NCBI GenBank assembly: GCA_020809705.1
Contig: CP085832.1
Span: 930,001-994,000, forward strand
DNA from: Calonectria ilicicola
Taxonomy: Eukaryota; Ascomycota; Sordariomycetes; Hypocreales; Nectriaceae
DNA length: 64,000 bases
Direction of reading: 5' to 3'
This document shows positions 12,234 through 23,843 of the stretch, piece by piece. The notes under the pieces were generated by a model. That model worked only from the letters and a program-made list of their open reading frames with translations. It was not told the origin of the DNA and did not search any database. Position 1 is the first letter of the stretch. Each line of letters begins with the position of its first letter. A program made the translations under genes and the position numbers.

Positions 12234-14580
12234 ATGGAGCCGGAAACGGACAAGAGGCCTGTATCTTCGACTGCGCAGCAAGGTCAGAGACTGAAGACTC
12301 GAACACGAATCAGTACAGCATGCACGCGCTGTCAGAAACGGAAAATCCGTGTAAGCATTTCCCGTCGATTGATCCCCGCACTGCTTTGGACAGACGCAGG
12401 AGAGAAGCTACTATAGCGTGCACATGCTGACGTAGCTGCAGTGTGACGCCTTGTCACCAGCTTGTAGTGCCTGTCAGCGGGCGGGAGTGCCGTGTGTTGG
12501 TGGAGGTGCCTTGCGGGAGCTTTCAAGAAGGTAAAGTATTGTCACATGAACCTGCAAGGACAAATGTTGATCAGATAGTGAAGTTATGTCATTGAACTTG
12601 AAGCTCGAATCAAATGGTTGGAATCCATTATCCACGAGCATGCCCCTGGTATCGACCTGAGCGCTGGACCGGGTAATTCACCCAGCATTGATGGTAGCAT
12701 CCTACCCAAGGACTGGAACCCTCCGCAACCTATGCAGCAGAACCATGAAGCCAGAGATGTCGAGTCTCCTGACAAGATAACCGATCAAATCGGGCTTATT
12801 TCCATCACTGCCGGCACAGATCTTCGCTTCTTGGGCCCTTCAAGTGGATTATTCTTTACCAAGTTCGTCCTGGCAGGGCTTGGAAAGCGGCTTCACATTG
12901 AGAAAGAGTGTGGGAACGTCACAACCGACAATATGAGTGTACCTTCCGACCTCTTGGTTCCCCAACCAAAAGAACTGCCCTCTGATGAAAAACATACACA
13001 ATGGCTCTCCCAAGCCTATTTCAACATTGTTCATCTTCAGTTCCCATTTCTACACGAACCTTCTCATCTGGAAATCATCGAAAAGATATACAATGATGTT
13101 GAGGTGAGTGTGATACACGAGTTTCAGGTGTTCATGGTTCTCGCAATAGGTGCATCCATACTTTCACGTCGAACAAGAGTCAATCTATCAGCCGAGAGTT
13201 ATTATGCCTCTGCCATGAAGCTCGCGGATAGAGTAGTGAAGAGTTCGTCACTAGGTGCCGTCCAATGCATACTCCTTCTTCAGATGTATACCCTCAACAA
13301 TCCAACATCTGGGTTGAGCCTTTGGACTCTTCATCATCTTGGATTAGCACTGGCGATAGAGCTCGGGCTGCATCGAAATGTTCCTGCGAGAAATTTCACA
13401 CCTGTAGAAAGAGAGATCCGACGCCGAATCTTTTGGTGTACATACACAATTGATCGTGTCTTGAGCACTCTCATGGGACGACCGATGGGTGTGGTTGATG
13501 AGCAATGCGAACTCAATGTAAAAGAAACACGAGTCCCCCATGTTTTAGATATGAAGCTGACTAGCCTAGTACCCATTGGACGTTGATGACGAGAGTCTCA
13601 AAATGGAGCAGCCTAAACCTCGACAAATCGGCGAACCGCTCACCAATATGACAAGCGCCATTCATCTATTCAAACTTGCCAGATTTAATAGCGAAATTAA
13701 ATGTGTCTTATACTGCGTCGAGCGAGACTATCCTCCATACATCCATCCGGCTATCACTGATGCTGAGAGCTGGAGAGTCGATATGTTGAACAGATTACGG
13801 CAATGGAGAGATGAAATCCCGAGACATGCGGATGGGAGCGCAGGGTGCTATGTAAACTTCATGTGTGAAATAAAGTATCACGAACTCACCATGCTGATTC
13901 TCCGACCAAATCCCCGCTTCCGAGATCCTGACAAGGCGTCTCTTCGCGAGTGTTTTTCTAGTGCCATAGCTTGCAGCGAGCTCTACCACCAGCTTTACGT
14001 CACCAATTCGCTGTATTGTGGGTGGTTTAGTGCACACTCGCTCTTTTTGTGTGTGATGGTAATGTTTTATTGTGTTTGGACACCATTGAACATTGCCGAG
14101 GATGCAGATCTCGACTCTCTAATGCGGGCTTTGAAGATTTCGTCAGATGTCCTCAGTGCCATGGGAGAGTACTGGCCAGAGGCTAAGAGAAGTCGTGATA
14201 TCTTGGATCGTGTCTCAGCAGCAACAATGCGGCGATTTACGCAGCACTTGAATTCAAACCGCAACAAAACCACACCCCTAGATTTACACAGTCCTACGGA
14301 TGCTCCCTCGCTTCTCAACCCCAATAATAACCTAGATTGGTACAATGTGGACCTCCCTGCAAATAACTCTGCATGGATCCGATTGGAGGATACCAGTGTG
14401 GCTGATGTTCCTTTTAATCTTGACTATGGAGCCTACGATGACTCTTTCACATCTGCAGACATATTGTCCCATTTTTTAGGCTCTGGTACAGATGTAATAA
14501 TGGGTGGTTCTTACGACTCTGGACATGTTGGGGATAGAGAGGCTCCGATGTCGTTTGGTGAAAGCCTGCAGGATTTTTAA
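12234..14580 (+). CDS. Zn2Cys6 transcription factor with fungal-specific TF domain
   Basis: This is a nuclear DNA-binding regulator of about 716 residues. Four exons join in frame: 12234-12350, 12442-12530, 12584-13517 and 13570-14580, with donors GTAAGC, GTAAAG and GTAAAA. I use the ATG at 12234; no upstream ATG is in frame. The binuclear cluster spans intron 1: Cys 30, 33, 40, 47, 50 and 57 (CTRCQKRKIR | CDALSPACSACQ). A short coiled linker follows (VIELEARIKWLE). The middle homology region includes LHHLGLALAIELGLHR and REIRRRIFWCTYTIDRVLS with MGRP, the hallmark of the fungal-specific TF domain. After intron 3 the frame resumes YPLDVDDES, as expected for this family. Its target genes are unknown; its 3' end lies 140 bp from a DNA transposon. 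Confidence 0.9.
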
Positions 14581-14719
14581 CGAATTTATTAGATTGAAGT
14601 GATACATAAGTGACCTCTAGTGCCAAGTAATAAAATCCATGATGTCGATGCCGATTGCGAGATCATGGTTCGTGGCGAGTCAGGGGTGCATCGGCTTTTA
14701 TACCGTAAGCTTGCTTGTA

Positions 14720-14812
14720 CTACCCGTAGGCGTAAGGTGGGGCACGCACGCCTTCACACCTCGTCCCGAGGTAGGCCCGGAAAACCTGTGTCAGCCGGGA
14801 AAACCTGTGTCA
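14720..14812 (+). repeat. left terminal inverted repeat
   Basis: It matches the reverse complement of 17479-17571 at 92 of 93 positions; the one difference is a C/T transition in the CCTCGTCC segment. The inner end contains a near-perfect tandem pair of AAAACCTGTGTCA preceded by CCGG, a likely transposase binding site. Confidence 0.95.
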
Positions 14813-15050
14813 CCCACAGGACCTCGATTTTAGCTGCAAAATCAATGATTTTTCAGTATTGAAGATTTGGACTTTGCGACACAGTTATTATTGAAGATAT
14901 GAAGCTGCAAATAGGTGAATTTGAAAGCTGTGGAATAGCCGGAAATGAACACATTGATGAAAACAGCGGAAATCGCATTTTTGGGCTCAATTGATGTGCC
15001 TAATTAAGAGCCTTCCTTTGGGCTATGACAATGATCTTGTTGACTGTGAC

Positions 15051-17393
15051 TCAATTCATCGCTGCCCGAGCTGCCTGTTCACTTCGAAAGCCAATGAGGT
15101 CATTCATGATATTTCGATAAACACTTCTTCTTTGTGGAAAGACCGGCGGCGGCAGCATTGCCAAGTTATCATCGCCCTCACTCAACGACCCCAAAGGCAA
15201 TGCCAAGGGCGGCGACGAGGTTATCCCTAGTGGCGTTTGGGGCACAATAACTTCGCCGCCGGCGTTATCATCGAGGTCATCAAACCCTTCCAACTCAATA
15301 TCGTCATCGTCATCGTCTTGGAACGGCCCAAGGCCAGTAAATTCAATACTTTCATCGTCACTAGGCCAGGCCGTTTGGTCCATCGCGATAATTGGTCTTG
15401 CGGCACAGCAGGCTTCTTCTTGGGCCTGAGAAAATGGCTTCTTTATATGTTGACTTAGGATATTATTATGTTCCTTTCGGTTGGTCTCAAGGTCATGATA
15501 TCGGGCTCGGTTGTTGGTCTCCTTAAGCTACTGATTCTAGGTTAGCCTAGGCAGATGATTTGCTCTGCGGGTCTCAATAGCTTCCCGCCACAGACCCTTG
15601 AGTTGATTTATCTCTTGAAGAATGATTGATCTACTAGACCGCAGTTGTGAACGTGTTTCCTTGACCTTCGCAGCCTCTAATGAAGCTTTGTGTTGAGCTT
15701 GAATCTCAGTAAAACTAACACTTGTAATGAAGTTACCTAACGGCCTTATTCATTGACCAGTTTTCCTCCTCTTACTATAACGTTCTAATCGAGAAAGGCG
15801 GTCTGCTGAAAATGCCTCATGCTCATAGTGCATTAATGCTGTCTCTGAGATAATATTCCTGATATTGGAAATAGCCTCTAATAAAAATGAACTCATAATC
15901 TCTTAATATTGTTAATAAACTTGATCGATTTGATCTTGGGCATCCTGGAATTGATTGTTAATAGGAAGCATTGCTATAATAGAGGGATGAATTACCCTTC
16001 GCTATTGCCATTGCTTAGCAATGATGCGGTCAATCATAGGTTTCGCATTAGTAGGCCAAATGCCTGACTTTTCAAACCCGGATATGATGTTGTGCTTTAA
16101 AAAGCCAGCTTTGTAAATTTGAGCAAATGCATAAGCGAATTGTAAGCGGTTAAATACTAGGTTGCCTTCCCGAAGAGATTTTTGTAGTTGTTTTTGGTGT
16201 GCGTTCTTAAGCGGCTGAAAAACACCAACATCAAGAGGTTGTGTGAGGTGTGTTGAATGCGATGGTAAGAGATAAATAATAATATTAAATTGAATATAAT
16301 ATTCGATGCAGTTAAAGGAGAGATGATTAGAAAAGCTGTCTATTACAAGCAGGCGATAGATCTTTTCTTCTTCCTTATGAATGTTAGGTGGATGTTGATG
16401 TTGAAAGCTTAGGTTTGCGGGGTCATAAAGCCACTCATTATAACTAAACCACTGTTAAAATATCACTCCTTTCTGTTTGACCTTAGCAGAGGCTCTCCAC
16501 AAATATACATTAAATGCATAAAGCCATTCGAATGTAATGTTGTAGTTGCTGAAGCCGGTCTCTGACTGAGCAAATCGCATGCCTGGGATAGCCTTAATCT
16601 CAGCCCAAGACTCTATAGGGAAAGTTTTAAAGATAACCCAAGGAGGAATCGTGTTTCCGATAGCATTCGCAGCTCCAATTTGGGTGCATGACTTGCGATT
16701 TAAGGGATCGGCAACTTCAGAGCATTGAGCTCGAGTGGTGCGGATCACGAGGACCTGAATCCGTTCTTGAAGGCATCTAATATGAATACTGCATTCATCC
16801 TCATTCTAATACTCTGAGGGACTGATGTTATTAACTGTGATTATTTTCTTAAGCTCTGTGAAGAATTTGGTGATGTCTTTAATGTTAGAAACTTTGAATG
16901 CTTTATAGGCTTTATCTATAATCTTGATGAATGTCTTTTGAAGCTGGGGATGTTGATTACGGAAGTCAGAATACTAGGTTTTTGACATATGTTGTTTTTC
17001 TATGCCTCGAGAGTGTAGAAATCCTAGTGCAGTCTCCTCAACTTGTGTTTTTTCAGCTGGAAAGCCAGATCTCTCAAGCCATAAAATGAAGGCAACCAGG
17101 GCAGCTTCTTCAGAGTTGGATAATAACGCCGGGCGACCCTGGCGCCTAGTGGGAATAGCTGACGATGAAGCCGATGCTTTGATGCGTCGAATCATCTCTC
17201 TTGATATATTAAATTGGGCGGCGAGCGTGCGCGTTAAAGGTATATTAAGTGCAGCTTTTAAAGCTGCTCGTGTGTTGTGGGGGATATTTGGATTGAGTAT
17301 TGCGAGCACATTTTTCCTTAATTCGGCCCGAGCTTTTGCCGGTGTGTTTTCCGAAGGTTTAGAAACCTGGGAATTATTGCGTCTACGAGGCAT
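15051..17393 (-). pseudogene. transposase (DDE_1, pogo/Fot type) with nine nonsense codons
   Basis: A single reading frame of 781 codons runs from an ATG at 17393 to a TGA at 15051. It is broken by stops at 16974, 16806, 16455, 16002, 15912, 15903, 15750, 15537 and 15528, all in the same frame with no indel. The N-terminus has an HTH-like DNA-binding region (AAQFNISREMIRRIKAS, GRPALLSNSEEAALV). The catalytic core shows NEDE (first Asp), LLVIDSFSNH (second Asp) and STHLTQPLDVGVFQPL, the conserved block carrying the third Asp. The C-terminal part is coiled-coil-like and ends in an acidic tail (QDDDDDDIELEGFDDLDD). The nonsense-only pattern suggests repeat-induced point mutation. The element is non-autonomous. 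Confidence 0.88.
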
Positions 17394-17478
17394 AATTGCA
17401 ATGCGCGATGTTTACTTGAAAATCGTTTAATTTGGTGGTTTTTTACGAAGCTTTTGGTAAAGGTCAGGCGAAAAAAGC

Positions 17479-17571
17479 TGACACAGGTTTTCCCGGCTGA
17501 CACAGGTTTTCCGGGCCTACCTCGGGACAAGGTGTGAAGGCGTGCGTGCCCCACCTTACGCCTACGGGTAG
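17479..17571 (-). repeat. right terminal inverted repeat
   Basis: This is the inverted copy of 14720-14812 (92 of 93 identical). It also carries two tandem TGACACAGGTTTTCC units at its inner end. Confidence 0.95.
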
Positions 17572-17573
17572 TA

Positions 17574-18590
17574 CCACTTCCTGCAAAAAAATGTGGACAA
17601 AGCTTTCGATACCAGAAAATTCTCAAGCAGGAATAAAATTCCTGACTTCAAACTAAACGCCTTTGGGGAGTAAATTAAATGAAATAAATGATCATGGGCA
17701 TGACAAACGGGTTTTATGACATCATCAGGCAATTATGAGACAGGCGCAGTTTGATCTAGTTACATCGGAAGAATGGACATTGAGTGAGCTTCAAGAATAC
17801 TGAGCCGACCATCATGTGCCTACCCGATGTCTAGCTGTTGACGGATATTCCGCGCAGGATATTTAGCGCCCCACGACAGATATTTCGAACTACGCCGACG
17901 GGGTAGCTTAGCGTTGGCGGGAAGACCGCTCACGGGTTTGACCCGCTCTGCTTACGAGCCTAGGCCCACTGTTACCGCACTACGAGGTTACAGTAGTATC
18001 CGCACCGGGTTTGGAGGTTCGACAAATTGATGGTAGCATAAATCAACAATTATCCAGTTACGAATGAGACATCAAACAAAAAGCCATCGAAGAATTGGTA
18101 AACGTGATATCTATGACGTATTTATCGCTATCCAAAAGCTTTTTGCTAGAAAGCGTGGTTACAAATGAAACCTCGAGTTTACATCTGGGTCTTGCAGGAG
18201 GGTGGCATAAGATGCATCATTGTTAATGTAAATTCTGAGCGCCGAGCAAGGGGGTTGCAATTCAAACAGCCCCAACGCGATGACGAGGTGATATCAAGGA
18301 TCATCTGGCCAGCTTTCAGGGTTACGACCTCTATCTACGCTAACTAATCCAGCATCATTATGAGGCTATTTGTAAGTCAAAGGGATTTGTAAGGAATTAA
18401 TCGGGGAAACGGATACGCGGGCATGACTCCGAACTCCCAAAATATGCGGGGGGATCCAAGGAACGAAGAACAGGTGTGGAACTGACGTGCTTGATTGTTA
18501 CTGATTCAATAGTATAAAGGTCTAGCATGTACAGGGTCTAGAAAGCATCCTCATTCCAGTTTCATCAACACATATCAATCTTTCCGCACA
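17574..18590. other. gene-free interval, promoter side of alcohol dehydrogenase
   Basis: There is no coding gene. It includes a GC-rich tract near 17890-18020 that superficially resembles a tRNA but does not fold as one. The 3' end is the alcohol dehydrogenase promoter. Confidence 0.5.
18513..18519 (+). promoter_or_regulatory. putative TATA box of the alcohol dehydrogenase gene
   Basis: TATAAAG lies 72 bp upstream of the start codon at 18591, a usual position for a fungal TATA element. No transcription start evidence is available. Confidence 0.4.
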
Positions 18591-19691
18591 ATGTCCACCT
18601 TACCCAAAGCCTACAAGGCCTGGGTCATGCCTTCGGTCGGCGCTCCTCTTGAACTTCGGGAAATCGAATTGAAGCTACCAGCGGTCGGAGAGATCCTTGT
18701 GAAGGTTCTTGCTTGTGGTGTATGTTTCACGGATGTGGCGGTCCAGAACGGCGAACTTGGAAACGATCTCTTCCCCCGAGTTCCCGGTCACGAGATTATT
18801 GGTGACATTGTCGCCATCGGCGAGGGGGTCCAGGGATTCTCAGTCAACCAACGTGTTGGTGGCGCATGGCTTGGAGGTGAGCATAGATCAACCCCCTTTA
18901 CTCTCGACTGTACGTCAATAGCGGATAGAAGTGTCTAACAACAATAAACAGGCCACGACAACGTCTGTCGATCATGCCGCCGCGGCATCTTTCAGGCTTG
19001 CAGCAATGCTGTCTATAACGGAGCCAGCCGAGACGGTGGCTACGCCGAGTACGTCTTGCTTCGCTCGGAGGCTGCCGTTTCGGTGCCTAAGGACATGGAC
19101 CCTGCTGAGGCCGCGCCATTGCTCTGCGCTGGCCTAACCATGTTCAATGGAATTCGGAAGATGCATATTGAGCAAGGGAACTTGGTAGCTGTCCAAGCTG
19201 TTGGCGGTCTGGGTCATATGGCTATTCAATATGCTCGCAAAATGGGCTATAAAGTCGCTGTTCTGAGCTCTGGCGCCTCCAAAAAGGACTTGGCACTGGA
19301 GCTTGGCGCCCATGAGTATATTGACACCAGTTCTGAAGATGGAGTTAAGAAGCTCCAGGAACTTGGTGGCACAGCACTCTTTCTCGCCACTACTTCCAAT
19401 GGCAAAGCTGTCACTCCGTTCACAGCAGCAATGCAGCCCGCAGGAAAGATGCTCTTGGTTTCTCCCTCTGGCTCCATGGAGTTCAACACGAACGACCTTG
19501 TTATGGGAACTTCCACAATTCAAGGATGGCTGACTGGTAACGCTCTGGATGCTGAGGATTCCATCGACTTCGCCAAGAACTTTGGCGTTAAGTGCATGAT
19601 CGAGCGGTTCCCATTAGAGGACGCTCCGAAGGCAGTCCAGCATATGACATCAGGATCTGTTAGATTCCGCAGCGTGTTGGTATTCGAATAG
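18591..19691 (+). CDS. zinc-dependent alcohol dehydrogenase (MDR family)
   Basis: This is a cytosolic NAD(P)-dependent medium-chain alcohol dehydrogenase of about 341 residues. Two exons, 18591-18876 and 18952-19691, join in phase 1 (donor GTGAGC, acceptor AACAG) through WLGG/GHDNVC. Catalytic-zinc ligands are visible in CGVCFTDV and RVPGHEIIG. The structural-zinc loop reads HDNVCRSCRRGIFQAC, with three of the four usual Cys and Asp in place of the first. The Rossmann motif is AVGGLGHMAIQYARKMG. The C-terminal segment SGSVRFRSVLVFE is normal for the family. It resembles the fungal Adh1/xylitol-like dehydrogenases, but the natural alcohol is not deducible. It stands alone on its strand, with no co-oriented pathway partner nearby. 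Confidence 0.93.
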
Positions 19692-20474
19692 AGAATCGTC
19701 TGCGAGCTTATTTACTTAGTTTAGATACTCATTTAAACTATTGGATGCAAATTATACTCTGATAATAAGGCCTTGTAGTCTGTGATATCCCTTTTGTGTC
19801 GGTTTTGCATGTTGTATACTACTCTGCTTACAATATTGAGTAAGACTAAATAAATAGTGAGATTAAGCAAATGAAACGGGATACGAGCATCGTTAGTATG
19901 GGCAGATCTGTCAGTCAGGAAATCGACGTCCCGTATGCCGCAGTGGGAGTCCGCCGAGATCAACAGCATGATCCTGTGAGGTAATGTCAAACCAACAAGT
20001 CTCCTTTACTAACCACCATTTAAACCACGCAATGTCAACGATTCATATGCGCATTATAAATGAAATCCACGACTTCAGATTCAAGCCGATGACATGTTAT
20101 TGTAAGTAGTGAAAAGGCGTAAGGGGCCGACATGTTTATTCACCTCACCTCAGAATTGACAAAGCGCAGAATTAGCCGCCCCTTGGCGTCTAAAACAAAA
20201 ACACCAAATACCCAAAACATTGTGAATTAGCCTTTGGTCTACTATGGGAATAAAAGAGTGTGACATTTATCGACGGCGACTACTGAGACAAAATACAGTA
20301 ATGACTAGAACCACGGTCCTGCTATCCTGAAAAACGACGTCCTTTTTCCCTCATATGGTGCACTGAACCGTCCCTGTTTCCAAGCGAACTTTAAACCACA
20401 GTTTTAGATGCACCCATGAGAATTGGGATTTTCTACAGTCCTAGTCCTCACAATTAGTAAATAGACGGCATACT
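19692..20474. other. convergent intergenic region
   Basis: The 0.8-kb space between the convergent alcohol dehydrogenase (+) and DJ-1/PfpI (-) genes is AT-rich and carries no recognised feature beyond their 3' ends. Confidence 0.5.
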
Positions 20475-21244
20475 TCAGTGATGGTAAGACTTGCCGATGG
20501 CAGTAGCCAGTGCAACTCCGACTCCTTGGGCAGAAGCCGGGTTCTGGCCCGTGATAATTTGTCCATCCACAACCACCATCTCCTTCCAGAGCTCCTCTGC
20601 TTTGACGTAATCACCTCCGACACGCTTGACCTCGTCCTCGAGGAGGGCAGGCATAGCGTCTGACAGACTAATCGCATCTTCCTCCGCGTTGCTGAATCCG
20701 GTTGCTCGACGGCCCTGAAGAAGCGGCTTGCCGTCGATAGTCACATTGACGAAGACAATAGGACCATGGCAAACGGCTGCGACAGGTTTGCCAGCCTTAT
20801 AAAACTCCTCAATCAACTTGAGAGAGTTCTGGTCAGTTACGAGATCGAACATGGGCCCGTGACCACCAGGATAAAAGATTGCATCGAACTCTGAAGACCT
20901 TCCAATGAAATCCTTCAGGGGCTTCGTCTCTTCCCATAGTTTCTTCTTTGAGTTCAAGAACTTGACCGAGACAGGATCACTCTGGAAAATTTTCACAGAT
21001 CCTTGGTCAATAGGAGCTACTCCCCCTAAAGGAGAAGCTACAACGATTTCAGCTTTCGGATTAGCCTCATCCTCGCCAGTTAGATGGTAGTAGGGCCGAG
21101 CAAACTCAGGCTAACAAATAGGATTAGTAATTTCATTCTCTGCGGTCAGGATAAGACGGAGAAATTGACCAAGTACCACCCAGTCAGTTTGCCATTGTCC
21201 ATTTCAGCACGACTGGTCAGAACAAACAAAACCTTAGGAGCCAT
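20475..21244 (-). CDS. DJ-1/PfpI family protein, Hsp31-like
   Basis: This protein of 236 residues belongs to the DJ-1/PfpI superfamily, closest in layout to Hsp31-type glyoxalase III/chaperones that detoxify methylglyoxal and act in stress. Exon 1 is 21170-21244 (MAPKVLFVLTSRAEMDNGKL) and exon 2 is 20475-21110. The intron is 21111-21169 (donor GTCAAT, acceptor GTTAG, phase 0). The triad of the family is present: Glu27 in PEFARPYY, Cys139 and His140 in AVCHGP at the nucleophile elbow. PGGHGPMFDL is the conserved oxyanion-side loop. It has no signal peptide and is probably cytosolic. Confidence 0.93.
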
Positions 21245-21925
21245 GATTTTCTGGGTTCTGGGTAAGCTTTTTATGAAAGGTTGTATCTCAAGATGGAATG
21301 GAAGTTGAATATAATGGCTGTGATCTGTGGGTTGGAGAGACTATTTTATATTGAAGAGAAGGCGAACAAGAATTGTATTTATAATACAATGAGAAATGAT
21401 AGAGATCAATAAATCAATGTAACAAATTGTGGCTTGAACGGAGTGATTGATGTTGCCGTCGATGACAAATATCCAGAGCTAAGCGGGATATCCGCATCTC
21501 CACATCAGCAAGACGGAAGGTTCCGTTATACCAGACGGCAGCTACCACGCCCAGGATTTGCGACTGGAGGGCGTCAAACGGCTTCCCTACGCATCTGATG
21601 GATGAAAGTTAATCAGCTAAGCTAAAATTCTATGCAGAAGGTAGATGGAATCTATACCCACCCTGGTCTTGCAACACCGCTTGCTGCAACGGTGGTGTCA
21701 TTTCTAGTTGGTAAATCATTGACCATCACACCAGTCAATTTAATAATCTGAGCATATAATATTGTCGAGTGATATCTCTCGTTTGTTATATCTCTTGTGG
21801 CTTTTGTTGGCCCTCCCTTAGGAGATGATGGGTTCGCACATCACAAGTCGTCAGTGTTGAAGTCACAAAAAAAGTAAAGCACATAAATATTTATTCAACG
21901 CTATAATGAGACTGCATAATTTTAT
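21245..21925. other. gene-free interval
   Basis: Promoter of the DJ-1 gene, with a TATAAAAT on the minus strand at 21343-21350 about 100 bp before its start, and the 3' flank of the Thr-rich gene. Confidence 0.45.
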
Positions 21926-23084
21926 TTAGCTGGAGGTAATATAGTTAGTGAAAAGTAGCAAACCACCATTGCTATAAATCAACTCTGGGACTGAATCTGC
22001 ATAATTTGCCCATGTAAGTGTGCCGGTGCATAAGTGTCCCGCTGAGCAGTCGGATGAACCGCCGATTATTTTGAACAAGGTACAATCACCTGCATCGAAA
22101 ACACTAAAAAGATAGTCTGTCCTTGAGGCGCATATCTCACAACAGTTGTAAGCGTTGTCAGTGGTAAAATCCTCCACATCAGATTCTTCGGTACTGAGAC
22201 TGTATGTGTGAAAGTTGCCACCAATCGTCCTAGTATTAGCGTAGTTGTCGCTGCCGCAAACCGCATGGACGGTCGGCCCAGGAATTTGTACAAGGTTACC
22301 CGTAGTTGTGGTTGAGGTAATTGTGGTGGTTGCTGTTACGGAGCTTCGAATAGTTGATGTAGTAATGGATGTACTAGTGGAGGTGACGTGAGCGGGATTG
22401 ATGGTGCTAGTGTGCGTCTGAGTTTTGAACTTGGTCACCGTGTTGACCGAAGGGAGAGCAGTGATAGTGAGAGCGGGTTCTTCGGTGGTTACCGTGACTG
22501 TCTTGGGGACGAAAGTAGTGGTCACGCAAGACACCTTTTTCGGACAACGCTTCTTTTGAATGCCACTTAGCGGGTACGGGTCGGAGTAGCTGTATTGTCT
22601 TCCAGTTCCCAGGTCTCGTTTAAAGGAGGCTCCAGAATCGCCTTGCATAGTGGCACTGGGGATAGTACTTTGGATCGGCGTAAAACTATCAGGGGTTGAA
22701 ATAGTCGAGGTTCCCAGCTGGACCGTAGTATCGGATGAGACAAATGTGGTAGAAGTGACAGTGCTGACGCTAGCGGTGATAGTCAAGGTGGTCAGTTGTG
22801 TCGAAACTACTGTAGCAGTGCTCTTTTCTACGCTTTCTGTTACGTAGACGATGGTGGTGGTGTCTTTAGTTATCGTGGTGGTGATAGGCTTGGGTGTGAC
22901 AGTGATGTGCTTCCGACGGCAATCAGTGCTATGGATGCTATAAGTCTCCTTGTGTTTTGAGGTGGCAGTCGGCAGTGCCCATGGTAGTGAAACATGTCTT
23001 TTCCGTGTGGGACCCAACATTGCCTGGCTTGTCAGCGGCTGCAAAGCTGATGGCAGAAACAATAAGTAATCTTAAAAGGTTCAT
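21926..23084 (-). CDS. Thr-rich secreted protein with C-terminal apple/PAN-like Cys domain
   Basis: The start at 23084 gives a signal peptide (MNLLRLLIVSAISFAAAD). An intron with a weak GTCCCA donor near 23013 and acceptor TATAG or CATAG near 22929-22938 leads in phase 2 into the long exon ending at 21926. About 230 residues are Thr/Ser/Val repeats of the type TVTVTT, TSTSITTST and TTTITSTTTTG, likely O-glycosylated stalk. Two dibasic sites (SFKRDLG, QKKRCPKK) could be cut by Kex2. The C-terminal 110 residues hold Cys pairs (VCGS, NCCEICAS, DCTLF, DCSAGHLC) like an apple/PAN domain. The function is unknown, perhaps cell-wall or extracellular binding. It is the intact relative of the broken locus at 2728-4168. 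The first-intron boundaries are tentative. Confidence 0.72.
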
Positions 23085-23843
23085 GATAGCAACTGTAATT
23101 GGACATCAATTTGAGTAGCCAAAGCTAAGTGGAAGATCGATTCTTTTTATACATCATGCTAGCAACTGTTGCTTCACCCCTTGCTCCTGAATCTGGTTTG
23201 CTCAATATCGATGATCTGAATCGGGATTTAGCCACCTCACGCTAGGAGGCTCCGAGCAAATCTGGTTGATCAATTTGCCTCAGGTCGGCCTAGGCGATTA
23301 AGCTATTACCCCTTGATCCAGACACTTAGGTCGATGGCGTTTGAACTTGTCCTTAATAGGCATTGCGCTACCCAGTGCCCCACTACCCCTTTTACCAGCT
23401 TCATGATCTATCAATTTTTCCTTTCGTTCTCGTTTTGGTGAGCAGTTTTCGAAAAAGAAGTCAAACAGTGGCGGTTGTACTAAATTAAGAACTACATTCG
23501 TTTGGGTTGATATTGGAGCAGTACACAGGTGCATCATGAAAGAAGTTAGATTAGGTGGCTTCGATCACAGAGGCTACTAATAATCAAGAACCTTCTTTGA
23601 CTATCCCACTGACAAGATAGCCAGCAGGGGTATCTGGAATTACGGACCGGCTATGCCAGTGGCAAAAGCCACAATAAGCATAGTTACTGATGGCATGCAT
23701 GCAAAAGCTTGAAGGTAGGCCTTCATGGAAACTCCAATGTGCTCGCTTACGCTTGGAAGTAAACTCTACAAATAGGCGCTTACGAAAAAGAGCGTATTTT
23801 CCTTGAAAAAAAGGATAATAGAGATAGCTAATTTAAGTGTGCA
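23085..23843. other. gene-free interval with TATA element
   Basis: It contains TATAAAAA on the minus strand at 23144-23151, about 60 bp before the Thr-rich gene start. The remainder is the 3' flank of the STAND gene. I see no other feature. Confidence 0.45.

Larger units (their letters stand above)
14720..17571 (-). mobile_element. pogo/Fot-like (Tc1-mariner superfamily) DNA transposon
   Basis: This is a 2852-bp element bounded by 93-bp terminal inverted repeats beginning CTACCCGTAGGCG. It is flanked on both sides by the dinucleotide TA (14718-14719 and 17572-17573), the target-site duplication of the Tc1/mariner/pogo group. It carries one transposase frame on the minus strand, interrupted only by nonsense codons. 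It sits between the Zn2Cys6 gene and the alcohol dehydrogenase. The terminal repeats differ at one position, so the insertion looks fairly young even though the transposase is dead; it may have moved with transposase supplied in trans or been inactivated after insertion. Confidence 0.92.

Noticed and set aside
17890..18020. tRNA-like GC-rich stretch with GGGTTTGACCC
   Set aside because: The T-loop lacks the GTTCRA core, and no acceptor stem or anticodon arm can be paired around it.
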